From Caenorhabditis elegans (Eukaryota > Nematoda > Chromadorea > Rhabditida > Rhabditidae), in NCBI RefSeq assembly GCF_000002985.6, contig NC_003279.8, positions 7,936,001 to 8,000,000 of the forward strand: a stretch of DNA of 64,000 nucleotides, in the 5' to 3' direction. Positions 1 through 17,910 of this stretch are shown piece by piece. How positions within the stretch are numbered: position 1 is the stretch's first letter; each line of letters begins with the position of its first letter. The notes under the pieces are model-generated. The model searched no databases. It was given only the letters and a program-made list of their open reading frames with translations, and was not told the DNA's origin. The position numbers were made by a program, and so were the translations under genes.

Positions 1-265
1 GGGCGTATTGCAAGCCACGGTTCTGTGGGCGGGGCCAATCCCCCGAGTTGGTAATCCCCCCAGTTGGACATCCCCCGAGTTCTTCGGGTCTCGCTGTCGC
101 TGGACACAGTCTGCATTTTTACGTGAGGGTGCACCAAACATATTTGAATTGTACACCATTACGCCACCTTGCGGCCGTAAGAACTCGTGCTTTAATATTG
201 AAGCCTCAATTAATTTTCCTGCATTCAACGAAAAAAATAACTCACTTTTTTTTCAAATTTCAGAT
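1..265 (+). promoter_or_regulatory. upstream region of the UBR7-like gene
   Basis: There is no coding signal here. The first 90 bases are G+C-rich, with a GGGCGGGGC box near base 29 and three loosely repeated CCCCCGAGTTGG-like units. A pyrimidine-rich tract ending in TTTCAG lies directly before the ATG at 266, the usual look of a spliced-leader trans-splice acceptor. Confidence 0.45.
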
Positions 266-1651
266 ATGGACGATAAAAAGGAAGAAACACCATCGATTGC
301 TCCTGTTCTTTGTGGAGAAGAAGGTAGATTGAGTAAATAAAATGCTGAACATCGTTCGAAAAAAAGATTTGCTTTAAAGCCAGAACTGAGTCAATAATAT
401 AAATTTGATTTATTTTAATAAAAATAAATGAATAATTATTTAAACATTGCATTTTTTTCTTTCAGAGGAGGCAGTCACCCTTGGTGAAATCGTGGAAACC
501 ATCGATTATTTGGAAGACAAAGCCGATGTATTGTTCGCAACCCAAAATCCAAACGTTTGCACTTATGCAGAAGGCTACAAACCTCGTCAAACATTATTCA
601 CATGTCTCACATGCACACCTGCTCCAGAGATGGCTGGAGTTTGTTATGGATGCGCTTTAAATTGCCACGACGGGCACATCATTGTAGAATTGTACACAAA
701 AAGAAAGTTCAAGTGCGATTGTGGAAATTCAAAATTCGGCGAGAAGAAATGTGCTCTCTATGAGGATAAAGATGCGAAAAACGAGTATAATATGTACAAT
801 CATAACTACAACGGGAAATTCTGCACTTGTGACGTTTTCTATCCCGATGAAGACGGTGGAAAAGAGCTCCTACAGTGTGAAATTTGCGAAGATTGGTTTC
901 ACGAAGAGGTTGGAGCTTTATTAATAGTAAGCATTGAATGAAAAATTGTATATTTATTTTTCAGCATATGCCGTTCAAGGATGTGAATTATTATTACGAG
1001 GAAATCGAAGCAAATAGCGATACAATTCTCAATAGAGATATCGCATCAGCCGTAAGTTTAAATAGACAATATTTCTTTAAAAATTTATCTTGAAATCGGT
1101 TGCCCAATTTTTTTCTGTTTTAGGTCTGTCTGGTATGTATCAAAAAACTTCCTTTCCTGATGCACATGAAATCTGGCAAAGATGTATTCTGCCATTCTAA
1201 GCTGATCGCCGAAGAAACGAAACCTGAACCACATGCTCTATGTATTGAACATTTTCGTGCAAAACTTTGCAAATGTGCCGATTGTGTTCGTGTCTATGAG
1301 ATGGCAGATTGTGAATTTCTACTGGACGATGAAGATGATATTGCCACATTCGACAGTGAATCAAGAAAAAAAGTCGAGGAGAACAAGACAACTGAAGATG
1401 ATGAAATGAGAGAAATGGTAAAACAAATAGGCATGGACGGAGCGCAACACTTTTATTCAGGTAAAATATTTTTAAAAAAATCAGTATTTCAAGATAAATT
1501 TACAGAAGTTCATAATTTCAAACGAAAGCTGGAAGACTTTTTAAATACAAAAGCGGAAGGTGGAAGAACAATTGCTGCTTCTGACATTAAGACATTTTTT
1601 GATGCTCTAAAGGAAGAGAATCTCGAGAAAAAGCGGGCTCGATACGAATAA
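266..1651 (+). CDS. UBR7-like E3 ubiquitin ligase (UBR box + PHD finger)
   Basis: Four exons (266-323, 466-908, 965-1051, 1124-1651) give 371 residues. Residues about 50-118 form a UBR-type zinc finger rich in Cys/His (CLTC, GVCYGC, NCHDGH, KCDCGN). Residues about 138-235 form a PHD-like finger (CTCD, QCEICEDWFH, then CLVCIKK and later Cys pairs such as CKCADC). This order is diagnostic of UBR7/MLO2 proteins; human UBR7 is somewhat longer (about 425). The family is proposed to act as an E3, linked to histone H2B, through the PHD; that role is from the family, not this sequence. Exon 2 could also end at 926, in frame, adding six residues, but that leaves an intron of only 38 bases. The start follows a TTTCAG trans-splice-like site. 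The stop lies 20 bases from the convergent glb-26 stop. Confidence 0.85.
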
Positions 1652-1671
1652 TGGATCAAAAAATCACACAT

Positions 1672-2482
1672 TCACTCCTCATCGTCTTCTTTTGTTTCTC
1701 TTGATCCTTGTACATGTAAACCCCTTGAGTAACCTGAAATATTAAATTGGCTCTAATTTCAAAATACGAGACTCTCACCGAACCGTAGTTGATCCACAAC
1801 ATATGAGACGAGAACAGTGGCGGCTCGAAGACTTTCTCTGTGAATTTTCCAGCCTTGATATTCTCGAATTGTTTCCGTGATCGCCTCGCCCAATTTGTCC
1901 CAGTAATCAATCTACAAATCGTTTATTTGTTTCAAACTATTCCATTACTATTATTTCACCTTCATTCCTTTACTTCGCCGATACTTTGCATGTTTCTGGC
2001 CGATTTCTTGACAAAGTTTCGATATTTTGTCAGGCTCGTCCAGACTTTGCATCACTGAAAAATTTGAAAATATCTTTTAAAAAATGTATCTCCTAAATAA
2101 CGCCTACTATTTTCCCACCTTTTTGTAGAAATTCGACAATCTGCAAATTATGGTAATCCAGTGTTGATCTATCAAGAATATCCCCGATTGTACTTTTTCT
2201 GGCCATCATTCTTCTCGTTATTGTACTTCCACAGTTTGACGGTCCTTTTTGACTCATATGTCTCCATGCGTTACGAACTATTGATTTCTGTTTGTTATCT
2301 TTTATGTTTTCATAAAACGCTCCATTTTATGACTTTTCATTGTTTGAAGTTTATATTAGTTAAATATGGGTTAACAATATCTCACATACCTGATATGAAT
2401 TCAATATTTGGTTGTCAGCTTTTCTGCCTTCCGGCTTATTCTTCTTCGGAGGAGGAGCAGGAGTCGAAGTAGAGGAGCCCAT
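1672..2482 (-). CDS. glb-26: globin with N-myristoylation signal (GLB-26)
   Basis: Five minus-strand exons (2482-2390, 2287-2119, 2054-1960, 1911-1779, 1733-1672) give 183 residues with consistent phases. The N terminus MGSSTSTPAPPPKK fits an N-myristoylation signal (Gly2, Ser at 5-6), followed by a basic patch that would help membrane anchoring. The body has the worm-globin pattern: an A-helix with VRNAWRHM, an E/F region, and a likely proximal His in EIGQKHAKYR. The G/H helices end near residue 165, with a short acidic tail. I recognise this as GLB-26, reported as a myristoylated globin; the symbol comes from memory of the N terminus and neighbours. Haem binding is inferred from the family. 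The gene starts 89 bases from the divergent PIG-U gene and ends tail-to-tail with the UBR7-like gene. Confidence 0.85.
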
Positions 2483-2571
2483 CTGGGAATGAGCACACGA
2501 AATTCTGCGAGATGACTCGCCTATATATCGAAATCTGCTTCTCATTGGAAAATTTTCAGGAAGCATAACAC

Positions 2572-4072
2572 ATGGCAAAGGACAAGAAATTACAAACAAA
2601 TCAAGAAGTGGAAAAAGAGCAAGAAAATGGCTCGCCTTTTTCCGATTTTTGGTACGCATTTAGAATGAAGATTTTAGGTTGATTATTTTTCTTTCAGGGT
2701 TCCAATTTCAGCTGCAATTGCAGTTCGAGCAGTATGTGCTTCATATTCAGACCTGTTCGAAGAACGTGTTGAATTGACATCAGTTGTATATTCTTTTGAA
2801 AAATTGAAAGACTCTATTGCAATGGTCGACGATGGCCTCAATCCATTTGAAGCGAAAAATATGCACTTTGTAATTAAATTTTTTAAAAAAACTGTATTCT
2901 AAAATCTCAAGACTTTTCAGCCTCCATTGACACTACATCTCTTCCGTTTCCTTCTAAATACTGCTCCAACTATGATTCTTCCATTGTTCATTAGTATTGA
3001 CGTGGCAACAACATGGATTTTATCCAGTGCTGCCGATGTCGTTTGGAGGCAAACTCACGGATCTTCAAGTATTAGAAAACTGATTTTCAGTCTCTATGCA
3101 TTCAATCCCATCACAATAGTCTCTACAGGAATTCTATCACTGACTGTTATTCAGAATTTCGTCTCAGCCGTCATTTTATTATCACTGGTAACAGGTAAAT
3201 AGAGACAATTATTGGACAAAAATCATATAAATAAAAGCAGATCGTCCCACAATCTGTGCAATTCTTATCGGAGCTTGGTCATCATTCACAATCTATCCAT
3301 TTATACTGATTTCCTGCCTCGTTTTCCGATCGAATGGTTCTATCGTGAAATTCCTCTCCCTTGTGTTGGTCTCTGCTCTGACAACTATCACATTCGTAGG
3401 AATCAACTATTTGCTCAATAATCAATCCTTGAACTTCTTGGGACCTGTCTATGCATCAATGTATGTTTCGATACTATCCTGGTCAATATTTTTGTTTTCA
3501 GTTTAAATTTCTCGAGTATCCAACCGAATTCTGGACTTTACTGGTACTTCTTCGTGCAGATCTTCGAACATTTCCGATCATTCTACACAATGTCATTTGT
3601 TGTGCTGTATTTCTTCATGCCAATTCCAATTACTTTTTTGATTAGGAAAGATACAATTCTGCATTTTACTATAATCGGATTTCTTGTCTCAATATTTTTC
3701 CCATATCCAACTTTAAACCAAGTGTCTCTTCTTCTAGCTTTCCTTCCAGTTCATGATGTTTATAAAAAACGTAAGTAAAAGACTTCTAGATTAATTTTTT
3801 ATTAAATATTTGAATTTTCAGACTTCCGGTACACAATACTCATCGCCGGTACGATCGTCTCCACAGTCTTCTTAATGCCAGTTATGTGGCATATGTGGAT
3901 CGTCAGTTCTAGTGGAAATGCTAACTTCTTCTTCGGAACCACAATTGTTTACAATGTGGCGCTAATCAATTTAGTTATGGATATGATCTTCGTTTACTCG
4001 CGACGACAAATCGACTTGGAGTATAGTGATGCACTCAAGAAAAATACAAAAATGGATTTCGCATTTTATTGA
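2572..4072 (+). CDS. GPI transamidase subunit PIG-U
   Basis: Six exons (2572-2651, 2698-2869, 2921-3194, 3241-3460, 3502-3770, 3822-4072) give 421 residues, close to the usual 420-435 for PIG-U/CDC91. Most of the protein is hydrophobic helices, as expected for a multi-pass ER membrane protein. Recognisable family segments include FPPLTLHLF near the N terminus, GLYWYFFVQIFEHFR in the middle and MPVMWHMWI near the C terminus. PIG-U is a subunit of the transamidase that attaches preformed GPI anchors to proteins in the ER. A lysine-rich soluble N-terminal tail of about 25 residues precedes the first membrane segment. The short head-to-head interval with glb-26 probably contains both promoters. 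Confidence 0.88.
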
Positions 4073-4191
4073 TCTCCCTGTAAATGCTTTACTTGTTTAT
4101 CCCTTTCTTTCCTTTTGTGATAATTTATTAATTATTCTGCGAAATAGTTTTATTTATTTAAATCATCAGTTTTACTGTACAGAATATCATA

Positions 4192-4697
4192 TCATACAAC
4201 AGTTGATAAGACCAATGGTCGCGGGCGTGTTTTGAAAACGAGCTTTTTCCTGATCACTGCATTCACTGTGGCGTTTTTCTCTCCATTCTCCTGGTGGTTT
4301 TTATCGCTTTTCTGAATAACTAGCAGTGGCCGGTCGATTTTCGATATCTATAATTTGGAAATATTAATTTTAATTAACGTAAATTATTAATAATAAAACA
4401 AATTCTAGATAACGCTTCTAAAATTTACCTTTCCTTCAAGTGTTTGATTACCGATTACCATATACACGTTATTGTGGTCTCCCCAGCAAATCGTGCCTGA
4501 AAGTATTTTTATTTTCCTGGATTATTCTAAAAAAGAGACCAACCCAAAGTTTTACTGTCAAAGCTCCCATCGTCCTGTGGAGAAATTGCTCCATGTAGTT
4601 CGATAGCCATCCATTCTGGCGTCCCTTCTCTAAATATTAGTTTTTAAAGGAAATTTTTTATATAAACTTACAGAGTTGGAATTAGTTTAATCTGCAT
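4192..4697 (-). CDS. CTF8/CHTF8 subunit of the alternative clamp loader CTF18-RFC
   Basis: Four exons (4697-4672, 4629-4541, 4496-4429, 4347-4192) give 112 residues; human CHTF8 is about 121. Family landmarks are in order: an N-terminal EWMAIELHGAI strand (human has EWVLMELQGEI), a GN-T-L-GK turn (VIGNQTLEGK), DRPLLVIQK, and the C-terminal signature FKTRPRPLV (human FKTRPKPII). In other eukaryotes CTF8 with DCC1 and CTF18 forms an RFC-like complex that loads PCNA and supports sister-chromatid cohesion and replication-fork function. Exon 2 needs the donor at 4540/4539 rather than a nearer GT to keep frame into TICWGD. The gene is divergent from the gene at 4919 and convergent with PIG-U. Confidence 0.85.
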
Positions 4698-4918
4698 TTG
4701 GAGAATAGTTTAAACAATTTTAATGATGAAGACAGTGCACTGTACAGTGATGTTCGTGAACAGAAATGCATTCAAAACTGGCGCGTCTTTGCGCTGGAGC
4801 GCACATGACTTCGCGCACTTTCATTAATTTTTTGATGATTTTCGCTTTCAAAATTGAAAATTTCCATGGAACGCTCGAAATCACTTAGTTTTATGTTAAA
4901 TAATTGAATTTTTCAGAT
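4698..4918. promoter_or_regulatory. bidirectional promoter between CTF8 and the gene at 4919
   Basis: The two start codons face away from each other across 221 bases, so the interval should hold both promoters. It has a G+C-rich core unlike the surrounding A+T-rich DNA, with GGCGCG at 4780-4785, TTTGCGC at 4788-4794 and a further TCGCGC near 4811. These resemble E2F-type sites (TTTSGCGC), which would fit an S-phase gene such as CTF8. A TTTTTCAG acceptor lies just before 4919. Confidence 0.5.
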
Positions 4919-5697
4919 ATGGACAGCATATTCAGTGACGATGAAGAGTTTGATACATTCCGCGATCAATTATACGTTGGAAAATCTGATAATCAGGTTT
5001 TTAATACTTTAAAGCAAATAAAAACCGCTTATTTACGAAACTATAGGACGAAAAGCTGGTTCCGATGTTTGGGATCTATACCTTGATCAAAAGCGATAAA
5101 GCGAAACCAAGACAAGATTTGTTCCTGAGAAACTTTGTACCACCATCTTCAAATGAATTGGATCCCTATGAAGATGGAACATTTGAGCATAAAAAACCAA
5201 TTCCCGAGGTACAGTATATTATTTTTTTTACGGAGTTCTAATAAAATTGCATTCAGAAGGTTGTACAGTGCACCAATTTTTCATATTTCGGAATGAATCA
5301 AAGCAGGTTCAAAATTGATGATACTACGACATCGTTGTGTGACCATGCCATTGAACGAAAAAAGCTTCTGGAGAAGTTGAGAAGAATGGATGAAGAAACC
5401 GCGGAACAAGATGCAGAAGATGAAAAGGAAAACGATGAGAACAAAGAGCAAGTTTTTAGATTATTGTTTTTTTTTCAAGAGTCACATTTGTTTGCAGTTC
5501 TTGAAAACGTGTAATATTATATTTTCAGGCCAGAAAGCCCGAATCGAACACTTCGAAAAACAAAAGTGGACACGCCTCGTCCGAAAACAGCACAATTGAA
5601 AAGAAAAAGAATCATTATGAGCAGTGATGATGACTCAGAAGACGAATTCTCAATGCGAAGCTCTCCTCGGAAGAAGCGAGTTTCACCGGAAATATAA
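4919..5697 (+). CDS. unrecognised 199-residue acidic/basic, probably nuclear protein
   Basis: Four exons (4919-4996, 5047-5208, 5257-5447, 5529-5697) give 199 residues. I do not recognise the family. The N terminus is acidic (MDSIFSDDEEFDTF). A central globular-looking part (about 30-100) leads to a charged coil, and the C terminus has an acidic serine stretch (SSDDDSEDEF) followed by SSPRKKRVSPEI, which looks like a nuclear localisation signal with CDK-type SP sites. Keeping one open frame requires intron 3 to use a GC donor (A|GCAAGT at 5448); the nearby GT donor leads to an early stop and loses the SP/DDSEDE tail. It shares a promoter with CTF8, so a replication or chromosome role is possible but is only inference. 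Confidence 0.75.
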
Positions 5698-5769
5698 TTC
5701 ATTGCCAACTTATCGAAATTATTTTCTTTAAATTTTAAACTTGAAACTCCACGCGGTAGAATTGTACAT

Positions 5770-6444
5770 CAGGGCTGTGCGGCAACCGAGATTTTCGGCA
5801 ACCGACAATTGCCGAAGTTGCCGAACCCAAAAATTTTCGGCAACCGGCAATTGCCGAAGTTGCCGAACGCTGAAATTTTCGGCAACCGGCAACTTGGTTT
5901 TTTTTTTTGTGTGGTCCTGTGATACAAAAAATACTACTTTTGTTGCTTAAATACTACCTTTTCAAATATTTTGAATAAGAAGTCAATAACACAACATTTT
6001 GTTTCGTATTAAGTACTAGAAATGGCTTTAACGGTTTTATTTTGGGACCAAATTTGAGAGTATTCATTTGTAGTAAAATATATTTAAATTAAGCTGTGGA
6101 CCGTTTTCAGAAAGAGACTCCGCTTTCAAAAATTGCTAATTTGTGATTGAAATGGTTGTAAAGTAACAATAATATTAGTAATCTCATTGTAGAATTCAAA
6201 TATTTCTTCCCAGAGTGAGGTTGTAAATACCCACACTCGTTCTTAGTTTTACGACTGCATATCGTCTTCCTTTTTGTTTTCATGACACACAATTATGGGT
6301 AACTGTCAGCGTATTCTTTCGACAGTTGCCGAAGTTGCCGAAAAAATGTTCGGCAATTGCCGAAGTTGCCGAACCCAAAAATTTTCGGCAACCGGCAACT
6401 TTTCAGCAACCGGCAACTTGGTTGCCGGTTGCCGCACAGCCCTG
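5770..6444. mobile_element. hAT-type non-autonomous element (MITE), 675 bases
   Basis: The terminal inverted repeats begin CAGGGCTGTGCGGCAACC and are identical for at least 18 bases at 5770 and, inverted, ending at 6444. The flanks carry an exact 8-base target duplication TTGTACAT (5762-5769 and 6445-6452). CAGGG termini with 8-base duplications define hAT elements. Inside each end are tandem GGCAACCGGCAATTGCCGAA-like units that form an extended palindromic structure. The centre (about 5900-6340) is A+T-rich with no transposase signal. Confidence 0.85.
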
Positions 6445-6452
6445 TTGTACAT

Positions 6453-6940
6453 GTACTTGAAAGATCTTATAACTAAAAATCATGAATTGTAGTATTATTT
6501 TTATTTGTTTTGTACCTTGAATTTAATTTAAACTGAAATGTGTGTGAAATATAATTTCTAACCCCGACATCCTGTAATTATTTGTGTTAGTCAATTCTTT
6601 TGCGTTTCACTCGCACACCATAATTACCTTTTCACCACCAGCAGCTGAGGAGCAGAGTGTTGCCCCTCTCAAAGAGTGTCTGTCCCTTACGAAACATCAT
6701 TGCACCTCCGTTCTTCAGCGGCTCAACTCGACTACGATTTACAACGAGACCTGAGTATTTTGAGAGCGAGAGCCTCCCGGTGACGAAATAGTGTGCGAAT
6801 CGAGGAGTCTGACAGAGACGAGGAGATTGTCGATCGAGCAGGCAGCAAGCAGAGTCGGCATCCCCCACCCACCGAAAGCACTATATCTCGTTTATCTCTG
6901 ATTTGATTTCACACTTTTTAGAGCTACGATAAAAAATAAA
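6453..6940 (+). promoter_or_regulatory. upstream region and 5' UTR of the taxilin gene
   Basis: About 490 bases between the hAT element and the taxilin ATG. The stretch 6600-6890 is more G+C-rich than its surroundings and reads as promoter plus leader. No clear TTTCAG lies directly before the ATG at 6941. I see no other gene or RNA here. Confidence 0.35.
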
Positions 6941-9299
6941 ATGGGCAAGAATTTCGGTAAGTTGATTTCGTTTATTTTTAATGAGGGAGGTTAATTTTAA
7001 AAAATACGAATAAAAACGAAAATCAAGCTTTCTTTCAGTGTTATGACAGATTGTCTAAAAAAATAATTCAAACATATTTGTATTCTTGTTTTTGCCAGAC
7101 GCGAAGTTTTGCGGTTTTGCGCCAAATATACGGTTCCCGGTCTCGACACGACAATTTTTGCTAAATACAAAAGGCTGATTTTTTATCAATTTTTCATTGT
7201 TTTTCGATAGATATTATTTATTTGTTTGAAAAAACTCAAATACGATATTTTAAAAAAATTCTAAATTTAACATAAAAACATTATGAAAAATTGAAGAAAA
7301 CTCTGCAACATCGAAAGCTTGAAGTTACAGTACTCTTCAAAGGCGCACGCCTGGTTTTATTTAACAAAAAATTGTCGTGTCGAGACCTGGTACTTTGACA
7401 CTAAAATCGCGAAATTTCGTTTGAATTATATTTAAGTATCAAAGTAAGTATCGAAATAAAAATTTAACTTCAAAACATTCTTGTACTAAATTTAGTACTA
7501 AATAATAATTTATATTATTTTTCAGACGAGGCCGCTTTGCTCAAATCTCTTGAAGGTGTTCCTGATGCGGAAAAAGTTCAGAAACTAATTAAAAAACTTG
7601 CCGAATCTGAAAAACAAAATGCTGAATTGAAAATAAAAGTTTTGGATGTAAGTTCAATCGAAATTTGAGTAACTTTTTAAAAAACAAAATTTGTTTCAGT
7701 ACGACAAGGTTGTGAAGGTCAAGGACTTGACAGAGAAGAAACTGGAAAGAAATAATCAGGTACGGTGACGTCATACCGGAAATTGTGTGTTTTAAACAAA
7801 TGTAAAAAGTCTCGAGAACCCACATTTCATGAACAAAGATCCCTTCTCTCATAAACACGCTGATCTTTCAACAATAAAACACTGAAACATTCTCCAATTC
7901 TCTTTTCAGATCCTTCTCCGTACCGAAGAAGCCAAGAGCAAATTGGAAGAGTTATGCAGAGGACTTCAAAAGGCGAATCATCAAGTATTATTTTCTTTAT
8001 TGCATCAATAAAAATTAAATTTCAGACCCGCGAGGAAGCATGTGCCAAAATGAAGAAGTTGGAAGTGGAAAGAGGATTAGCTGTTGAGCAACTGAAAGTG
8101 ACTCTTAAAGATATTGAGAAGACAATGGCTGAAGGAAGAAGCAAATCGGATTCATTAGCCGAAGATAATAAGAAGCTGAGCGAGAAATTCTCTGAAATTG
8201 GACATCAATACGAAGAAAAGATGAAAGTAATTGATCAACAGATCCAGAAGAAGGAGAAATATTGGGAAGAGTATGGAAAGACCAAGGATTTGGAGATTAA
8301 GCTGCTTACAGCAAAGCTTGAATCTGCATCGATTCAAGTTAAGAAATCAGGAATGGAAAAAGATGAATTGGCGAAGATTATGTTGGAAGAAACAGCTCGT
8401 GTTGGTGGAGCATTGAAGACTGAAAAAGCACTTCGTGAGCAAGTTCAAGAGTATTCTGCAAAATATTCTGAATTGACAAGTTGCTTGTCGAAAAGTAATG
8501 AAGCATTTGATAAGTTCAAAGATGAAATTTCAAGAGTCAATAAGAAGTGTATGCAAGTAGAGAAAGAGGGCCTTTCTTACAAAAAGAAGTCTGATGAGGC
8601 TAATAAGTAAGTGAAGAGAACTTTTTGTGAAAACATTTGAAGTTGCAATATATAAGCATGATTCTTTCCATATGAAATTTAAAATTAATCTTACTTGCTT
8701 AGATGTGTAGAAAAACCTGTAGTCGAAAACATTTTAATTTTGGTTTTTTCTCAGAGATACTTAAGAAATTGGGAATTCGAAAACGAAAATGATCAATTTT
8801 CAATTTTTTGTGAAAAATCGAAAAATGGAAAATTGATAATCTGAAAACAAATTTTTGTATATTTTTTATTGTTTTTTTTCAAAGTTAATCAAAAAATCGA
8901 GAAAAAACTCAATTTTCTTCTCTAGATTGAAACAATTTTTTAAATAAAAATGTAAAGTAATAAAAATGGTCGAAATTTTGAGCAATTTCTTTGAAAAATC
9001 AAAGTTTTTTCGACATCAAAAATTTATGATTTTTCGATAATTTTATTTAAATTCCATCAAAAGTTATCTAAAATAATAACTCTTTATAAAAATTGTCTCG
9101 TATTTAGAAGTGATGTATAACATTTCTCGAGTCATTTATTTTCAGAAAAGTGCTTGTGTTGACTATGACAAATCAAGAATATGCCGAGAAGATCGCCACA
9201 TCGGACAAGAAAATTCAAATGCTTGAGAACCTGTGTCGCGCTCTCCGAAAAGGCGAACAGGAGCCGGTGACCACTGCCGAAACAACCGAGGCAAACTGA
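6941..9299 (+). CDS. taxilin family coiled-coil protein
   Basis: Six exons (6941-6956, 7526-7647, 7700-7759, 7910-7984, 8026-8606, 9146-9299) give 335 residues. Nearly the whole protein is a heptad-rich coiled coil with high Lys/Glu content. The segment SKLEELCRGLQKANHQTREE at about residues 80-100 is the family hallmark (human taxilins have KLE-LCRELQ-N followed by EE), and a second LENLCRALRKGE motif lies near the C terminus. Taxilins bind syntaxins not in SNARE complexes and associate with vesicle traffic and ribosome-linked complexes; this is family knowledge. The first exon encodes only MGKNF before a 569-base intron that carries a foldback repeat. Confidence 0.85.
7100..7420. repeat. 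foldback repeat in taxilin intron 1 (copy 1 of a family)
   Basis: The arms are inverted copies: GGTCTCGACACGACAATTTT near 7139-7158 and its complement near 7367-7387, flanked on both sides by GCGAA/TTTCG-type ends and with AGTACTCTTCAAAGGCGCAC nearby. Related copies occur at 9755-10112, 30061-30425, 47965-48190 and 54324-54600. Confidence 0.75.
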
Positions 9300-10943
9300 G
9301 AATATATTACTGTTCCCTCATTAATACGCCGAATTCTTCTGGTCCCGGATCTCGTGTATATATATATCAAACTAACAGTGACAAATAATAATACTAGTAT
9401 ACCTGTTTTCATAATTTTGTTGTTTTCTAAAATCTCACAGCTTTTCTCCAAATGTTTTGACTGACCATTTTTCGTCTCCTTCCATTACATCCCAATCCCC
9501 AACCACAAGGAAACGTAATTTATTTCATCTTTTTTATAAATATTCTCGTTGAAGAACTGGTTTATTGGTTTTTGTTTAAAATGAGCCTGTGACGAATGAG
9601 ATGAAAACCAGATGGGCGGCACATTTAGAGAAGGTGGATCTTTGATCTTTTGATCTTTATTTGAAGATGAAATGAATAGATCACTGGTTTCACTTTTTTG
9701 AAATGGAAGAGAAACGAGATTGAAATTGGGAAAATAGGTCATCTTTGTGTCGATTTATTTTGCGGTAAAAATACGTTGCTCGGTCTCGACACAGCACATG
9801 TTTTGTTAAATTTAAAAAAAGTGCGCGCCTTTGAAGAGTACTGTAGTTTTAGGCTTTTATTTTTACGGAATATTCATCGATTTTCAATGTTTTTCAGAAA
9901 AAAAAGTGTTTAGATAACTTAAAAAACCCGAAAACACTGAAATTTGAAGAAACTCAAGAGAGCTATGAAAAATTGATGAAAATGCGGCAACAAAAATTTT
10001 AAATTACAGTACTCCTTAAAGGCACACACCTTAACAAAAAAATTTAGCAAAAAAATTGTCGTGTTGAGACCGGCTAGCATATTTTTACCGAAAAATCGTA
10101 ACATTTCGGGTCTGAGTAATAGAGAAAACATAATAAAATGTTGAATTTTCTGTCTGCAGTGTTTTTCTATTGAAGTCGTTTTGTAATCCAAATATATTTA
10201 TTTAAATTAAAAAGGGAAACAAACGAGCATTTTTAGTTGGCTCAGGACTTCCAACTGAAAAAGTTTGATTGTCTCTCATTGACCGTCAATTGGGAAAAAT
10301 GGTACATAATATATGTAAATATTGGAGAGAGGAGCAAGAAAAAAAACATAAAAAGACACTATATCGTTCGAAAAATGGAAAGATTTAATGGGGCAGAATT
10401 GCAAAAATAGAAGAGCACCAAGTAAAAGTTGTGACAACAAATAGATTTTATGATTTATCAAAGTATAATGAAATCAATTAAAATCTAAAATAACCACATA
10501 ATCCCGCTCAAAATTATTCGTCGAAAGAAAGAAAGAAAGGGAAAGAAAAGTGAGTTGGTTTTGTGTTTTGTATTCAAATATTATCGATTCTTACACTGCC
10601 GTGTTGTGTCGATTGATTCATTTCGTGAACTCCCTGAGGAGAAGTGTGTCTGTATTTTTGATACAACGATCATTATTTGATACACTATAATAAGATACAA
10701 ATATTAGACTAAAATAAGAGGGTTACACGAGCTGCGTAAATCTACACGGGGTTGACACAATTTTTAGAGAACGATAATATTTGAAACAATACACTTTTTT
10801 TTGAGAAGTTTTTTGTTTGAAACAATTTTTCTTATTTTTTGAACAGTTTTTTTTCGAGTTTTTCCAAACATCAATTTAATAATTCTATAATTGAGAACAT
10901 ATACCCCGAATAACAATAAAGTTGAGCGTGAAGTGTTAGTTGC
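9300..10943. other. intergenic region between convergent taxilin and jph-1
   Basis: No gene is supported here. It contains the 3' UTRs of the two convergent genes and a foldback repeat (9755-10112). The rest is A+T-rich, with a short GAAAGAAAG run near 10525-10550. Confidence 0.6.
9755..10112. repeat. foldback repeat copy 2
   Basis: Inverted arms around CGGTCTCGACAC (near 9781) and GTCGTGTTGAGACCG (near 10058), with internal CTTTGAAGAGTACTGTAG and the mirrored TACAGTACTCCTTAAAGG. Same family as the copy in taxilin intron 1; the arms are more diverged. Confidence 0.7.
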
Positions 10944-17902
<6,959 letters not shown>

Positions 17903-17910
17903 TTTCAGAG

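Noticed and set aside
909-926. Six-residue in-frame extension of UBR7-like exon 2 using the GTAAGC donor
   Set aside because: It leaves a 38-base intron, below the usual nematode minimum, and interrupts the PHD WFH-to-next-ligand spacing; kept only as a note.
4192-4697. TFIIIC subunit (GTF3C6-like) identity for the small protein
   Set aside because: The C-terminal FKTRP-P motif and the overall order of segments match CTF8/CHTF8 much better.
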